A stretch of 6,708 nucleotides of DNA, from positions 7,403-14,110 of the forward strand of contig CALMTJ010000205.1 in NCBI GenBank assembly GCA_937872715.1, written 5' to 3'. The notes below the pieces were generated by a model that searched no databases, was not told the origin of the DNA, and worked only from the letters and a program-made list of their open reading frames with translations. Positions 1-6,177 of this stretch are shown in pieces (the stretch's first letter is position 1; the number at the start of each line of letters is the position of its first letter). A program made the translations under genes and the position numbers. This DNA comes from an uncultured Methylobacteriaceae bacterium. GTDB lineage: Bacteria > Pseudomonadota > Alphaproteobacteria > Rhizobiales > Beijerinckiaceae.

Positions 1-1187
1 GGGATGTCGAGCTCGCCCGCACCCACCTCCTGCCGGAACGGCTGGTCGAGGAGCGCGGCCGCCCGCTCGACCGCCGCGCGGGCATCCGGCACCCTCACCG
101 CCATCGCGCAGACGGACGCCCCGTGCGTGACGTAGAAGGAACGGGCGAAGCCGTCCGGGTCGGCATTGACCACGATGTTAATGCCGCCCTGGCGCCAATG
201 CGTCACCCGCTTCGAGCGATGCCGGCCGACCCGCGCGAAGCCTAGACCCGAGAGGACGTGCTCGAACGCTTCGCAGGACGCCTCGTCCGTCGCGAATTCC
301 AGGAACTCGATGCCCTCGCATTCCATCCGGGGCGGCATGGGCGTCGGGGCGGAGACGCGTCCGCGTCCCGCCTGGCGCCGCCCCGCCTCGTCCAGAGCGA
401 AGATGAGGGAACGGCGTCCGTCGACCGCGACGCCGCGCGTGGAGCCGGCGCGGAACCGGTCGTTGAAGATCTCGAGCGACAGGAGGCCGTCGAAATCCAC
501 CGCGGCCAGCGCGTCCATGAAGTCGCCGACCGGCAGCTCTCCCTGACCGGGAAAGCAGCGGTAGTGGCGGCTCCAGGAGAGGTAGTCCATCTCGAGCCTC
601 GGCGCGTCCGCCATCTGCACGAGGAAGATGCGGTCGCGCGGGATGGCCCGGATCGCCCGGAGGTCCGTGTTCCGCACGAGGACGTGGAACGAATCGAGCA
701 CGAATCCGACGGCCGGATGGTCGGCGCGGCGCACCACCTCCCAGGCGTCGCGATAATCGTCGACGTGGCGTCCCCAGGCGAGCGCCTCGTAGGCGACCCG
801 CAGGTTGCGGGCCGCGGCCCGCTCACCGAGCTCGTGGAAATCGGCCGCCGCCCTGTCGATGCCGCCCAGACTGTCCGGCGACACGTTGGAGCACACCATG
901 AGGAAGTCGCAGCCGAGCTCGGCCATGGCGTCGAACTTCCGCTCGGCCCGCGAGAAGACCTTCGAGCGCTGCGGCTCCGGCATGCCCTCGAAATCCCGGA
1001 ACGGCTGGTAGACCGCGATCGCGAGGCCGAGATCGTCCGCCATTTTCCGGACGTCGGAGCGGGTGCCGCTGAACGACAGGAGATCGTTCTCGAAGATCTC
1101 CACGGCGTCGAACCCGGCCCTGGAGATGGCCCCGAGCTTCTCGTCGAGGGTTCCGCTCAGGCAGACGGTGGCTATCGCGAGCCTCAT
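1..1187 (-). CDS. quiC: 3-dehydroshikimate dehydratase / HPPD-like VOC fusion (partial, 3' end off the left edge)
   Basis: This would convert 3-dehydroshikimate to protocatechuate in quinate/shikimate catabolism, in the cytoplasm. The frame is open from the ATG at 1187 to the edge, giving 395 residues; family fusions run to a little over 600, so the second half is missing. Residues 1-~275 form a sugar-phosphate isomerase/epimerase-type TIM barrel starting MRLAIATVCLSGTLDEKL. Its candidate metal ligands are E134 (VAYEALAWG), D165 (FVLDSFH), Q191 (FLVQMAD) and E239 (LSLEIFND). These numbers equal those I recall for the metal site of Pseudomonas putida QuiC1. From about residue 288 a VOC/4-hydroxyphenylpyruvate dioxygenase-like module begins (IEFLEFATDE, then RHRSKRVTHWRQGGINIVVN and HGASVCAMAVRV). 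A GGAGA at 1193-1197, five bases upstream, supports the start. It is divergent from the nitrogen genes and probably separate from them. Databases often label such fusions only as isomerase/epimerase/HPPD family; the exact substrate is inferred. Confidence 0.85.
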   Translation of the reverse strand, partial: MRLAIATVCLSGTLDEKLGAISRAGFDAVEIFENDLLSFSGTRSDVRKMADDLGLAIAVYQPFRDFEGMPEPQRSKVFSRAERKFDAMAELGCDFLMVCSNVSPDSLGGIDRAAADFHELGERAAARNLRVAYEALAWGRHVDDYRDAWEVVRRADHPAVGFVLDSFHVLVRNTDLRAIRAIPRDRIFLVQMADAPRLEMDYLSWSRHYRCFPGQGELPVGDFMDALAAVDFDGLLSLEIFNDRFRAGSTRGVAVDGRRSLIFALDEAGRRQAGRGRVSAPTPMPPRMECEGIEFLEFATDEASCEAFEHVLSGLGFARVGRHRSKRVTHWRQGGINIVVNADPDGFARSFYVTHGASVCAMAVRVPDARAAVERAAALLDQPFRQEVGAGELDI

Positions 1188-1451
1188 GGGTGTCTCCGAT
1201 CATCGCCAGCGCGTTCGCGTCGCCCGGAGATTGGGGCTGGAGCCTTCGCCGTGTCCATCGGCCGCTCGCTACCCCATTCCGTTCTGCGGCGGGAACCGGG
1301 ACCTGCCCGTCGCATCGAGCATGAGGCGGCACCGCAGGCATCGACACCGGACGGTGGATACGGCCGGGACCTGCACCAGGATCGTCGTCGTCCGGTTACT
1401 CGCCCTGTCAGAGGGTCGGCTGCCACCTCAAATCTATGCGGCCGAGAGGAT

Positions 1452-1469
1452 CGGCCTCACGTGAGGCCG
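1452..1469. promoter_or_regulatory. Perfect 18-bp palindrome, candidate operator
   Basis: The sequence CGGCCTCACGTGAGGCCG is a perfect palindrome centred on CACGTG, with its right end 42 bases upstream of the hydrolase ATG at 1512. Its position suits a dimeric regulator acting at or just after the transcription start of the hydrolase-permease operon. As RNA it could instead form a 7-bp stem with an ACGT tetraloop. No T-tract follows, so it is not a rho-independent terminator. The cognate regulator is not encoded in this window, and the operator role is inferred from symmetry and position alone. Confidence 0.4.
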
Positions 1470-1498
1470 GCCTTGGCCCGAGCGTTGCTTCCGTTCGC

Positions 1499-1505
1499 GG
1501 AGGAG
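1499..1505 (+). promoter_or_regulatory. Shine-Dalgarno site that fixes the hydrolase start
   Basis: GGAGGAG lies six bases before the ATG at 1512. The same reading frame stays open leftwards to about position 258, across the quiC-type gene on the other strand, so the open frame alone would place the start far too early. This site, together with the isochorismatase fold beginning shortly after residue 15, decides for the start at 1512. Confidence 0.8.
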
Positions 1506-1511
1506 CCGCCG

Positions 1512-2180
1512 ATGCCCGTCGGCGTCGAGGCCGAGCCGCATGCGGTCGAGATCGACCTCGCCGGCTCGGCCCTGATCATCATCGACATGCAGCGCGACTT
1601 CCTGGAGCCCGGCGGCTTCGGGGAGACGCTGGGCAACGACGTGTCGCGCCTCGCGGCCGCGATCGCGCCCTGCCGGTCCGTCCTCGACGCCGCGCGCCGC
1701 GCCGGGTTGCTGGTGATCCACACCCGCGAAGGCCACAGGCCGGACCTGTCCGACGCGCCGAAGGCCAAGATCGAGCGCGGGCATCCATCGGCCCGCATCG
1801 GCGCGCCCGGACCGATGGGCCGCATCCTCATCCGGGGCGAGCCCGGACACGACATCGTCGCCGAGCTGGCGCCCGTCGCCGGCGAGCCCGTGATCGACAA
1901 GCCCGGGAAGGGCGCCTTCTACCAGACCGACCTCGACCTCGTGCTGAAGAACCGCGGGATCGGCACGCTCCTCGTGTGCGGCGTCACGACGGAGGTCTGC
2001 GTGAACACGACCGTGCGGGAGGCGAACGACAGGGGCTACCGCTGCGTCGTCCTGTCCGATTGCTGCGGCTCCTACTTTCCCGAGTTCCACGAGGCGGGGC
2101 TCGCGATGATCAAGGCGCAGGGCGGCATCTTCGGCTGGGTGTCCTCGGCGGCGCCGGTCCTCAAGGCGCTCGCGGCGTGA
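1512..2180 (+). CDS. biuH: Isochorismatase-like cysteine hydrolase, probable biuret hydrolase
   Basis: The 222-residue product is a cytoplasmic amidohydrolase of the cysteine hydrolase (isochorismatase-like) superfamily. Its proposed reaction is biuret + water to allophanate + ammonia. The catalytic triad is visible: D25 in LIIIDMQRDF, K130 in IDKPGKGAFYQTDLD, and nucleophile C163 in CGVTTEVCVNTT. The 33-residue Lys-Cys spacing equals that of the D36/K142/C175 triad I recall for Rhizobium leguminosarum BiuH. There is no signal peptide or membrane segment. The length is normal for the family. It is the first gene of a plus-strand pair with the permease, facing allophanate hydrolase, the enzyme that would consume its product. 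That context favours biuret over isochorismate, nicotinamide or N-carbamoylsarcosine. Close alternatives are triuret hydrolase (TrtA), guanylurea hydrolase (GuuH) and ureidoacrylate hydrolase (RutB), all of the same fold. The family call is firm; the substrate is inferred. Confidence 0.8.
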   Translation: MPVGVEAEPHAVEIDLAGSALIIIDMQRDFLEPGGFGETLGNDVSRLAAAIAPCRSVLDAARRAGLLVIHTREGHRPDLSDAPKAKIERGHPSARIGAPGPMGRILIRGEPGHDIVAELAPVAGEPVIDKPGKGAFYQTDLDLVLKNRGIGTLLVCGVTTEVCVNTTVREANDRGYRCVVLSDCCGSYFPEFHEAGLAMIKAQGGIFGWVSSAAPVLKALAA

Positions 2181-2203
2181 GATGCGGGCATCACGGACGT
2201 GAC

Positions 2204-2304
2204 CTCCTCATCCTGAGGCGCGGAGCGAAGCGGAGCCTCGAAGGACGCATGCCGGTCCCGCGTGCTTCGAGGCCTTGCTTCGCAGGGCACCTCAGCATGA
2301 GGAG
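2204..2304. repeat. REP-like long inverted repeat, first type
   Basis: Two 45-base arms (2204-2248 and 2260-2304) pair gap-free with about ten mismatches around an 11-base loop. The outer ends read CTCCTCATCCTGAGG on the left and, inverted, CTCCTCATGCTGAGG on the right. The inner parts share GCGAAGC and CCTCGAAG in both arms. Elements with a CTCATCCTGAGG...CCTCGAAGGA core are dispersed in many copies in Methylobacterium, Bradyrhizobium and related genomes. It fills most of the 166-base gap between hydrolase and permease. Its RNA would form a strong hairpin that could attenuate the transcript or protect the 3' end of the upstream message, but it has no T-tract. Confidence 0.75.
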
Positions 2305-2346
2305 CCCAAGAGAGCGAGATGAGGCGAGCGGAGAAGGGGGCAGGGC

Positions 2347-3957
2347 ATGAGCACGGTGGCGAGCGGCGGCATGGTGGCGAGACCGGCAGGGTGGCGGCCT
2401 GCCTTGTGGGTGCCGGGGGACCTCAACGCCCTTTTCGGGTTCGGCACCAACATCCTGGTCAACCTCCTGGTGCTGACCGGGCTCCTGCGTTTCGTTCTCA
2501 AGATGCCGGACGCGATCGTCTTCGGCCGCATCCTCCCGGCCGCCGGGCTGATGATGTTCCTGTCGACCGGCTACTACGCCTGGCTCGCCTACAGGCTGGC
2601 GGTGAGGACGGGCCGCGACGACGTCTGCGCGCTGCCCTCCGGCATCAGCGTCCCGCACATGTTCATCGTGGTCTTCGTCATCATGCTGCCGATCTCCCTT
2701 TCGACGAACGATCCGGTGAAGGGCTGGGAGGCGGGCCTCGCCTGGGTGTTCGTCCAGAGCTTCATCCTGATGATCGGCGGATTCGCCGCGCCCCTGATCC
2801 GGCGCGTCACGCCCCGGGCGGCGCTGCTCGGCACCCTCGCGGGCGTGTCGGTCACCTTCATCTCCATGCGGCCGGCGCTGGAGATGATCGGCACCCCGGT
2901 CATCGGGCTCGGCGCGTTCGGGATCATCATCCTGTCCTGGTTCGGCGGTCTCCGCTATCCCCGAGGCGTTCCGGCCGGCCTCGTCGCGATCCTGTTCGGG
3001 GTCGCGGTCGCGTGGGGAGCGAAGCTGTTCGGGCTCGATATCGGCGGGGTGTCGGGCACGGCCTTCGGACAATCGCTGTCGACGATCGGCTTCTCCGTCC
3101 CGCTCCCGGCACTCGGGCACGTCTTCTCGGGCTTCGAGTTCATCGGGATCATCCTCGTGACCGCGATCCCGTTCGGCATCTACGACCTCGTCGAGGCCAT
3201 GGACAACGTCGAGAGCGCCGAGGCCGCGGGCGACCCCTATCCGACGACCCGCGTGCTCACGGCGGATGGCGTCGTCAGCCTGATCGGGTGCAGCATGGGC
3301 AACCCCTTCATCAACGCGGTCTATATCGGCCATCCCGGCTGGAAGGCGATGGGCGGCCGCATCGGCTATTCCCTCGCGACGGGCGTGGCGGTGCTCGTGC
3401 TCGCCTGGCTCGGGATCGTGTCGACCCTCTCGTCCGTGGTGCCGCTCGTCGCGATCTCGCCCATCCTCCTCTATATCGGCATGCTGATCGGCGCGCAGGC
3501 CTTCCAGGAAACGCCGCACTCGCACGCGCCGGCGATCGTGCTGGCCTTCACCCCGCACCTCGCCGCATGGGCGAAGACCCTGATCGACGGCGCGCTCGGC
3601 GCCGCGGGCACCAACGCGGCCGCGATCGGAATGGACAAGCTCGGCCAGGTCGGCGTCCTGTACGGAGGGCTGGAGGTGCTGGGCGACGGCGCCATCCTGG
3701 GCGGCCTCATCCTGGCCGCGGTCGCGACCTTCGTGATAGAGCGCCAGTTCGACAAGGCCGCGGCCTTCGCGGGAGCCGGGGCCGTCCTGTCCTTCTTCGG
3801 CTTCATGCACGGCCCGGCGGTCGGCTTCGCGGTCAGGCCCGGCGTGGCGCTCGCCTACGCTCTCGTGGCGGGACTGCTCCTCGCGGTCGGCCGCGTCCCG
3901 GCCATGGCGCCGTCCGCCCGCCGGGTCGACCCGCTCGTGCCGTCCGCGTCCGTGTAG
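2347..3957 (+). CDS. NCS2-family (uracil/xanthine/AzgA-like) permease
   Basis: The 536-residue product is a polytopic inner-membrane protein, probably a proton- or sodium-coupled importer of a nucleobase-like compound. Hydrophobic segments fill most of the chain, from about residue 24 to about 515, consistent with the 14-helix NCS2 fold. Family-like features are GDLNALFGFGTNILVN (24-39), ALPSGISVPHMF (95-106, the TM3 loop), and a TM8-TM10 core with FGIYDLVEAMDNVESAEAAG (276-295), ADGVVSLIGCSMGNPFINA (306-324) and GGRIGYS (336-342). The start is supported by AAGGGGG (2334-2340), six bases upstream. It follows the biuret hydrolase-like gene on the same strand and stops 10 bp from the convergent atzF stop. 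Context suggests uptake of biuret, cyanurate or another ureide. NCS2 members usually carry uracil, xanthine, hypoxanthine or urate, so a purine or pyrimidine substrate remains possible. Permease call firm; substrate unknown. Confidence 0.8.
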   Translation: MSTVASGGMVARPAGWRPALWVPGDLNALFGFGTNILVNLLVLTGLLRFVLKMPDAIVFGRILPAAGLMMFLSTGYYAWLAYRLAVRTGRDDVCALPSGISVPHMFIVVFVIMLPISLSTNDPVKGWEAGLAWVFVQSFILMIGGFAAPLIRRVTPRAALLGTLAGVSVTFISMRPALEMIGTPVIGLGAFGIIILSWFGGLRYPRGVPAGLVAILFGVAVAWGAKLFGLDIGGVSGTAFGQSLSTIGFSVPLPALGHVFSGFEFIGIILVTAIPFGIYDLVEAMDNVESAEAAGDPYPTTRVLTADGVVSLIGCSMGNPFINAVYIGHPGWKAMGGRIGYSLATGVAVLVLAWLGIVSTLSSVVPLVAISPILLYIGMLIGAQAFQETPHSHAPAIVLAFTPHLAAWAKTLIDGALGAAGTNAAAIGMDKLGQVGVLYGGLEVLGDGAILGGLILAAVATFVIERQFDKAAAFAGAGAVLSFFGFMHGPAVGFAVRPGVALAYALVAGLLLAVGRVPAMAPSARRVDPLVPSASV

Positions 3958-3967
3958 ACGTCCGGCC
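3958..3967. other. 10-bp convergent gene junction
   Basis: The permease stop (TAG, 3955-3957) and the atzF stop (TGA on the minus strand, 3968-3970) are separated by only ten bases. I see no hairpin with a T-tract here for either strand. Transcripts from the two sides probably run into the opposing gene, or stop by a Rho-dependent mechanism. Confidence 0.7.
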
Positions 3968-5776
3968 TCAGGAAGCGGCCTGGCGGAGATAGGCCCGCCA
4001 GCCGCCATGGGCCGAGATGTCTTCCGCCCCGCGGATCGCCTCGGCCTCGACCAGGAAGCCCTTGGGCGAGGTGCCGTCGTCGAGCCGGAGCGTCCCGATG
4101 CCCAAGGGCGCCGGCACGTCCGCCACGAACCGGCCGAACTCGGCCGGCGCCAGCGCCCAGACCTCCACCTCGATCCGGACGCCCGTCCCGGTCGCGACGC
4201 GCAGCAGCCCCGGCCGGGCCACGCCCGATCCGGGCAGCGCGAAGAACCGGTAATCCCCCACCGTCCCGGCGGAGCGGAGGAAGCGGCCGCCCCGGGACAC
4301 GAGCTCCCCGTTCAGCGGCAGCCCGGACAGGTGCGCGCCGACCACCGCGATCTCGATCTCGCCCTCCGACGCTCCCTCCGACGGCGGGGCGGGAGAAGGC
4401 GGAAGCGGGCGTCCCGTCGCGCCGAGCGTGCCCCCGACCCGTTGGTGCAGCCGGGCTCCGAGCGAGGCGAGGAGGGCGTCGCTTCCGGCCGGGGCCAGCA
4501 GCGTCACGCCGGCCGGCAGGCCGTCCGTCCGCATCCGCCCCGGCACGGCGAGCCCGCAGAGGTCGAGCAGGTTGACGAAGTTCGTGTAGGTGCCGAGCTC
4601 GCTGTTCGGCCCGACCGGGTCGGCTTCGAGCTCGGCCAGGGTGCGGGGATGGGGGAACGTCGGCACGGCCAGGACGTCGATCCCGCGCCAGACCGGCTCG
4701 GCCTCGCGGCGGAGCTCGGCCAGACGATAGAGGCCCGCGAACCCGTCCGCCGCCGAGACGTCCCGCGCCCTCTCGGTGATGGCGCGCGTGACCGGATGGA
4801 GCGCCTCCGGACGCGACTCGATGAAGGGCCGGATCGCCTGGTAGCGCTCCGCGACCCAGGGGCCGTCGTAGAGGAGGGCCGCGGTGGCGAAGAAGGGCGC
4901 CATGTCCACGCGCCGGATCGCGGCGCCTGCCGCTTGGAGTTCACCGATCGTGGCGTCGAAAGCGGCTTCCGCGAGCGGGTCGCCGCCGAAGCGGCGGCTC
5001 GCCGCGTCCGGCACGCCGACGCGGATGACGGGCGGCGTCGGGCCGCGTCGGCCGACGGCGACGGGCCGGGAGAACGGATCGCCGGGATCGAACCCGGCCA
5101 GGGCTTCGAGAGCGGTCCACGCATCGGCGACCGTGAGCGCGAAGACCGACACGCAATCCAGCGTCCGGCAGGCCGGGACGACGCCCCGCGTCGAGACCGC
5201 TCCGAGCGTCGGCTTCAGCCCGACGATGTTGTTGAGGCCGGCCGGGACCCGCCCGGACCCTGCCGTGTCGGTGCCGAGCGCGACCGGCACGAGCCCGGCC
5301 GCGACCGCGACGGCGGAGCCGGAGCTGGAGCCGCCCGGCACGAGGTCCGGCCGGAACGTGTTGCGAGGCACGCCGTAGGGCGAGCGCGCGCCGACGAGGC
5401 CCGTCGCGAACTGGTCGAGATTCGTCTTGCCGATGACGAGCGCACCGGCGGCGCGGAGCCGCGTCACCGGCTCCGCGTCGGCCGCCGCCACGTAGGCGAA
5501 GTCCGGGCAGGCGCAGGTCGTCGGCAGGCCGGCGACGTCGATATTGTCCTTCACCGCGACCGGGATGCCGTGGAGCGGCCTGTCAGGTCCAGGCGCGGGT
5601 CCGAGCCCGGCTGCCTCCTCGACGACGTCCGCCTCGGGCCGGAGCGTGATGAAGATCGCCGGATCGGCATGCGCCGCGATCCTGCGATAGGTCTTCCGCA
5701 CGGCCTCCTCCGGCGTGAGCCGCCCGGACGCGTAGGCCTCGCGGTACTCGTCGAGCGTGAGCGGGCCGTCCGTCAT
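3968..5776 (-). CDS. atzF: Allophanate hydrolase
   Basis: This 602-residue cytoplasmic enzyme degrades allophanate to ammonia and CO2, the last step of cyanurate, biuret and urea-carboxylase pathways. Residues 1-~445 are an amidase-signature domain. Its Ser-cisSer-Lys triad is K76 (VAVKDNIDV), S150 (GGSSSGSAVA) and nucleophile S174 (TDTAGSGRVPA). All three sit 15 below the K91/S165/S189 I recall for Pseudomonas ADP AtzF. Y303 and R311 in YDGPWVAERYQAI match the spacing of the allophanate-anchoring Tyr/Arg pair described in the family. A Pro/Ser-rich linker (~448-472) leads to the C-terminal domain (~473-602, GAHLSGLPLNGEL with H482), which in yeast urea amidolyase's hydrolase decarboxylates N-carboxycarbamate. 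Full length with both domains excludes a generic amidase or Glu-tRNA amidotransferase. Its ATG overlaps the atzH stop by four bases. No urea carboxylase gene is adjacent, so the AtzEH route fits better than the urea route. Confidence 0.93.
   Translation of the reverse strand: MTDGPLTLDEYREAYASGRLTPEEAVRKTYRRIAAHADPAIFITLRPEADVVEEAAGLGPAPGPDRPLHGIPVAVKDNIDVAGLPTTCACPDFAYVAAADAEPVTRLRAAGALVIGKTNLDQFATGLVGARSPYGVPRNTFRPDLVPGGSSSGSAVAVAAGLVPVALGTDTAGSGRVPAGLNNIVGLKPTLGAVSTRGVVPACRTLDCVSVFALTVADAWTALEALAGFDPGDPFSRPVAVGRRGPTPPVIRVGVPDAASRRFGGDPLAEAAFDATIGELQAAGAAIRRVDMAPFFATAALLYDGPWVAERYQAIRPFIESRPEALHPVTRAITERARDVSAADGFAGLYRLAELRREAEPVWRGIDVLAVPTFPHPRTLAELEADPVGPNSELGTYTNFVNLLDLCGLAVPGRMRTDGLPAGVTLLAPAGSDALLASLGARLHQRVGGTLGATGRPLPPSPAPPSEGASEGEIEIAVVGAHLSGLPLNGELVSRGGRFLRSAGTVGDYRFFALPGSGVARPGLLRVATGTGVRIEVEVWALAPAEFGRFVADVPAPLGIGTLRLDDGTSPKGFLVEAEAIRGAEDISAHGGWRAYLRQAAS
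5773..5776 (-). promoter_or_regulatory. ATGA stop/start overlap coupling atzH to atzF
   Basis: On the minus strand the atzF ATG and the atzH TGA share the four bases ATGA. No good Shine-Dalgarno sequence precedes the atzF ATG (the upstream bases read GACGAACCGGT). AtzF synthesis therefore probably depends on ribosomes finishing atzH, which would tie the amounts of the two enzymes together. Confidence 0.75.
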
Positions 5777-6159
5777 ACCGGTTCGTCGATCAGGCTCACA
5801 TGGGCGGCGACGACGCGCCAGCCCTCCGGCATGCGGGCCCAGCTCTGCTGCTGCCGGCCGACCTTCCCGGGCGCGGTCTCGCGGTGAAACAGGGTCGAGG
5901 CGGTGGCGACATCGCGCCCGAACGTCGTGATCACCGTCCGACTGACGCGGCGCATGAGGCCGACGGGCGACCGGGCGCGCCGGAAGGCCCGGATCGCCTC
6001 CATGCCGTAGAGGTTCTCCGCCATGCCGTACCGGATCGTTCGTCCGTCGTCCCAGAACAGCCCTTCGAGCGCCGGGACGTCGTTCGTGACGAGCGCCTCC
6101 TCATAGCGCGCGAACGCCGCCTCCACCTCGGCTTTCACCTCCGGGATGTCGATCTGCAT
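5773..6159 (-). CDS. atzH: AtzH/HpxZ-type DUF3225 protein (SnoaL-like), probable 1,3-dicarboxyurea to allophanate enzyme
   Basis: The 128-residue product is a small cytoplasmic protein of the SnoaL/NTF2-like fold, DUF3225. It opens with an amphipathic helix (VKAEVEAAFARYEEALVTND), continues LFWDDGRTIRYGMAENLYG, and ends in a beta-rich half with GRQQQSWARMPEGWRVVAAHVSLID. In Pseudomonas ADP, AtzH was proposed to be a decarboxylating amidohydrolase turning 1,3-dicarboxyurea, the AtzE product, into allophanate, with Tyr22 and Arg46 essential (from memory). Here Y19 and R43 have the same 24-residue spacing, so both appear conserved. The position between atzE and atzF is that of atzH in atzDGEHF. 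AGGAG at 6168-6172, eight bases upstream, supports the start. The main alternative is HpxZ of oxalurate catabolism, same family, but the atzF neighbour argues for AtzH. Family firm, reaction inferred. Confidence 0.82.
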   Translation of the reverse strand: MQIDIPEVKAEVEAAFARYEEALVTNDVPALEGLFWDDGRTIRYGMAENLYGMEAIRAFRRARSPVGLMRRVSRTVITTFGRDVATASTLFHRETAPGKVGRQQQSWARMPEGWRVVAAHVSLIDEPV

Positions 6160-6177
6160 CCTGGCCGCTCCTCTCCG

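Larger units (their letters stand above)
1188..1511. other. Divergent intergenic region
   Basis: These 324 bases separate the divergent quiC-type gene from the cysteine hydrolase gene. Both promoters are expected here. I see no convincing coding region: open frames crossing it are out-of-frame extensions of the flanking genes. The clearest structure is the 18-bp palindrome at 1452-1469. An AT-richer patch (AAATCTATG, 1430-1438) just left of the palindrome is the best guess for a -10 region of the plus-strand operon, but no -35 hexamer lies at normal spacing, so I do not call a promoter. No tRNA, riboswitch or rho-independent terminator was recognised. Confidence 0.6.

Noticed and set aside
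1405..1438. Sigma-70 promoter with CTGTCA (1405-1410) and TCTATG (1433-1438).
   Set aside because: The spacing is 22 bases, too long for a standard promoter, and the hexamers are weak. It is mentioned only as a possible -10 region.
258..1511. An N-terminal extension of the cysteine hydrolase by more than 400 codons.
   Set aside because: The frame happens to stay open, but this part is antisense to the quiC-type gene and lacks any domain. The Shine-Dalgarno at 1499-1505 and the family length support the start at 1512.
2204..2304. Rho-independent terminator after the hydrolase gene.
   Set aside because: The hairpin is long and imperfect, and no T-tract follows either arm. The sequence matches the style of a dispersed REP-like element instead.
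2319..3992. A 557-codon plus-strand frame starting before the permease.
   Set aside because: It is the +1-shifted frame of the permease. Its translation is Arg/Pro/Gly-rich without membrane segments, whereas the frame starting at 2347 gives a coherent NCS2 protein.
2191..4008. A 605-codon open frame on the minus strand.
   Set aside because: It is antisense to the permease. The translation is a low-complexity run of Asp, Arg, His and Glu, the typical mirror of a hydrophobic high-GC gene, and it also crosses the REP-like repeat.
3968..5776. Glu-tRNA(Gln) amidotransferase subunit A or a generic amidase.
   Set aside because: The allophanate-type YDGPWVAERYQAI segment and the dedicated C-terminal domain at about residues 473-602 identify allophanate hydrolase, and gatB/gatC are absent.
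4007..5887. A 626-codon open frame on the plus strand.
   Set aside because: It lies antisense to atzF and runs into atzH. Its translation is Arg/Glu/Asp/Gly-rich with no recognisable domain, while the opposite strand encodes a complete two-domain allophanate hydrolase with its triad. It is a GC-bias shadow.
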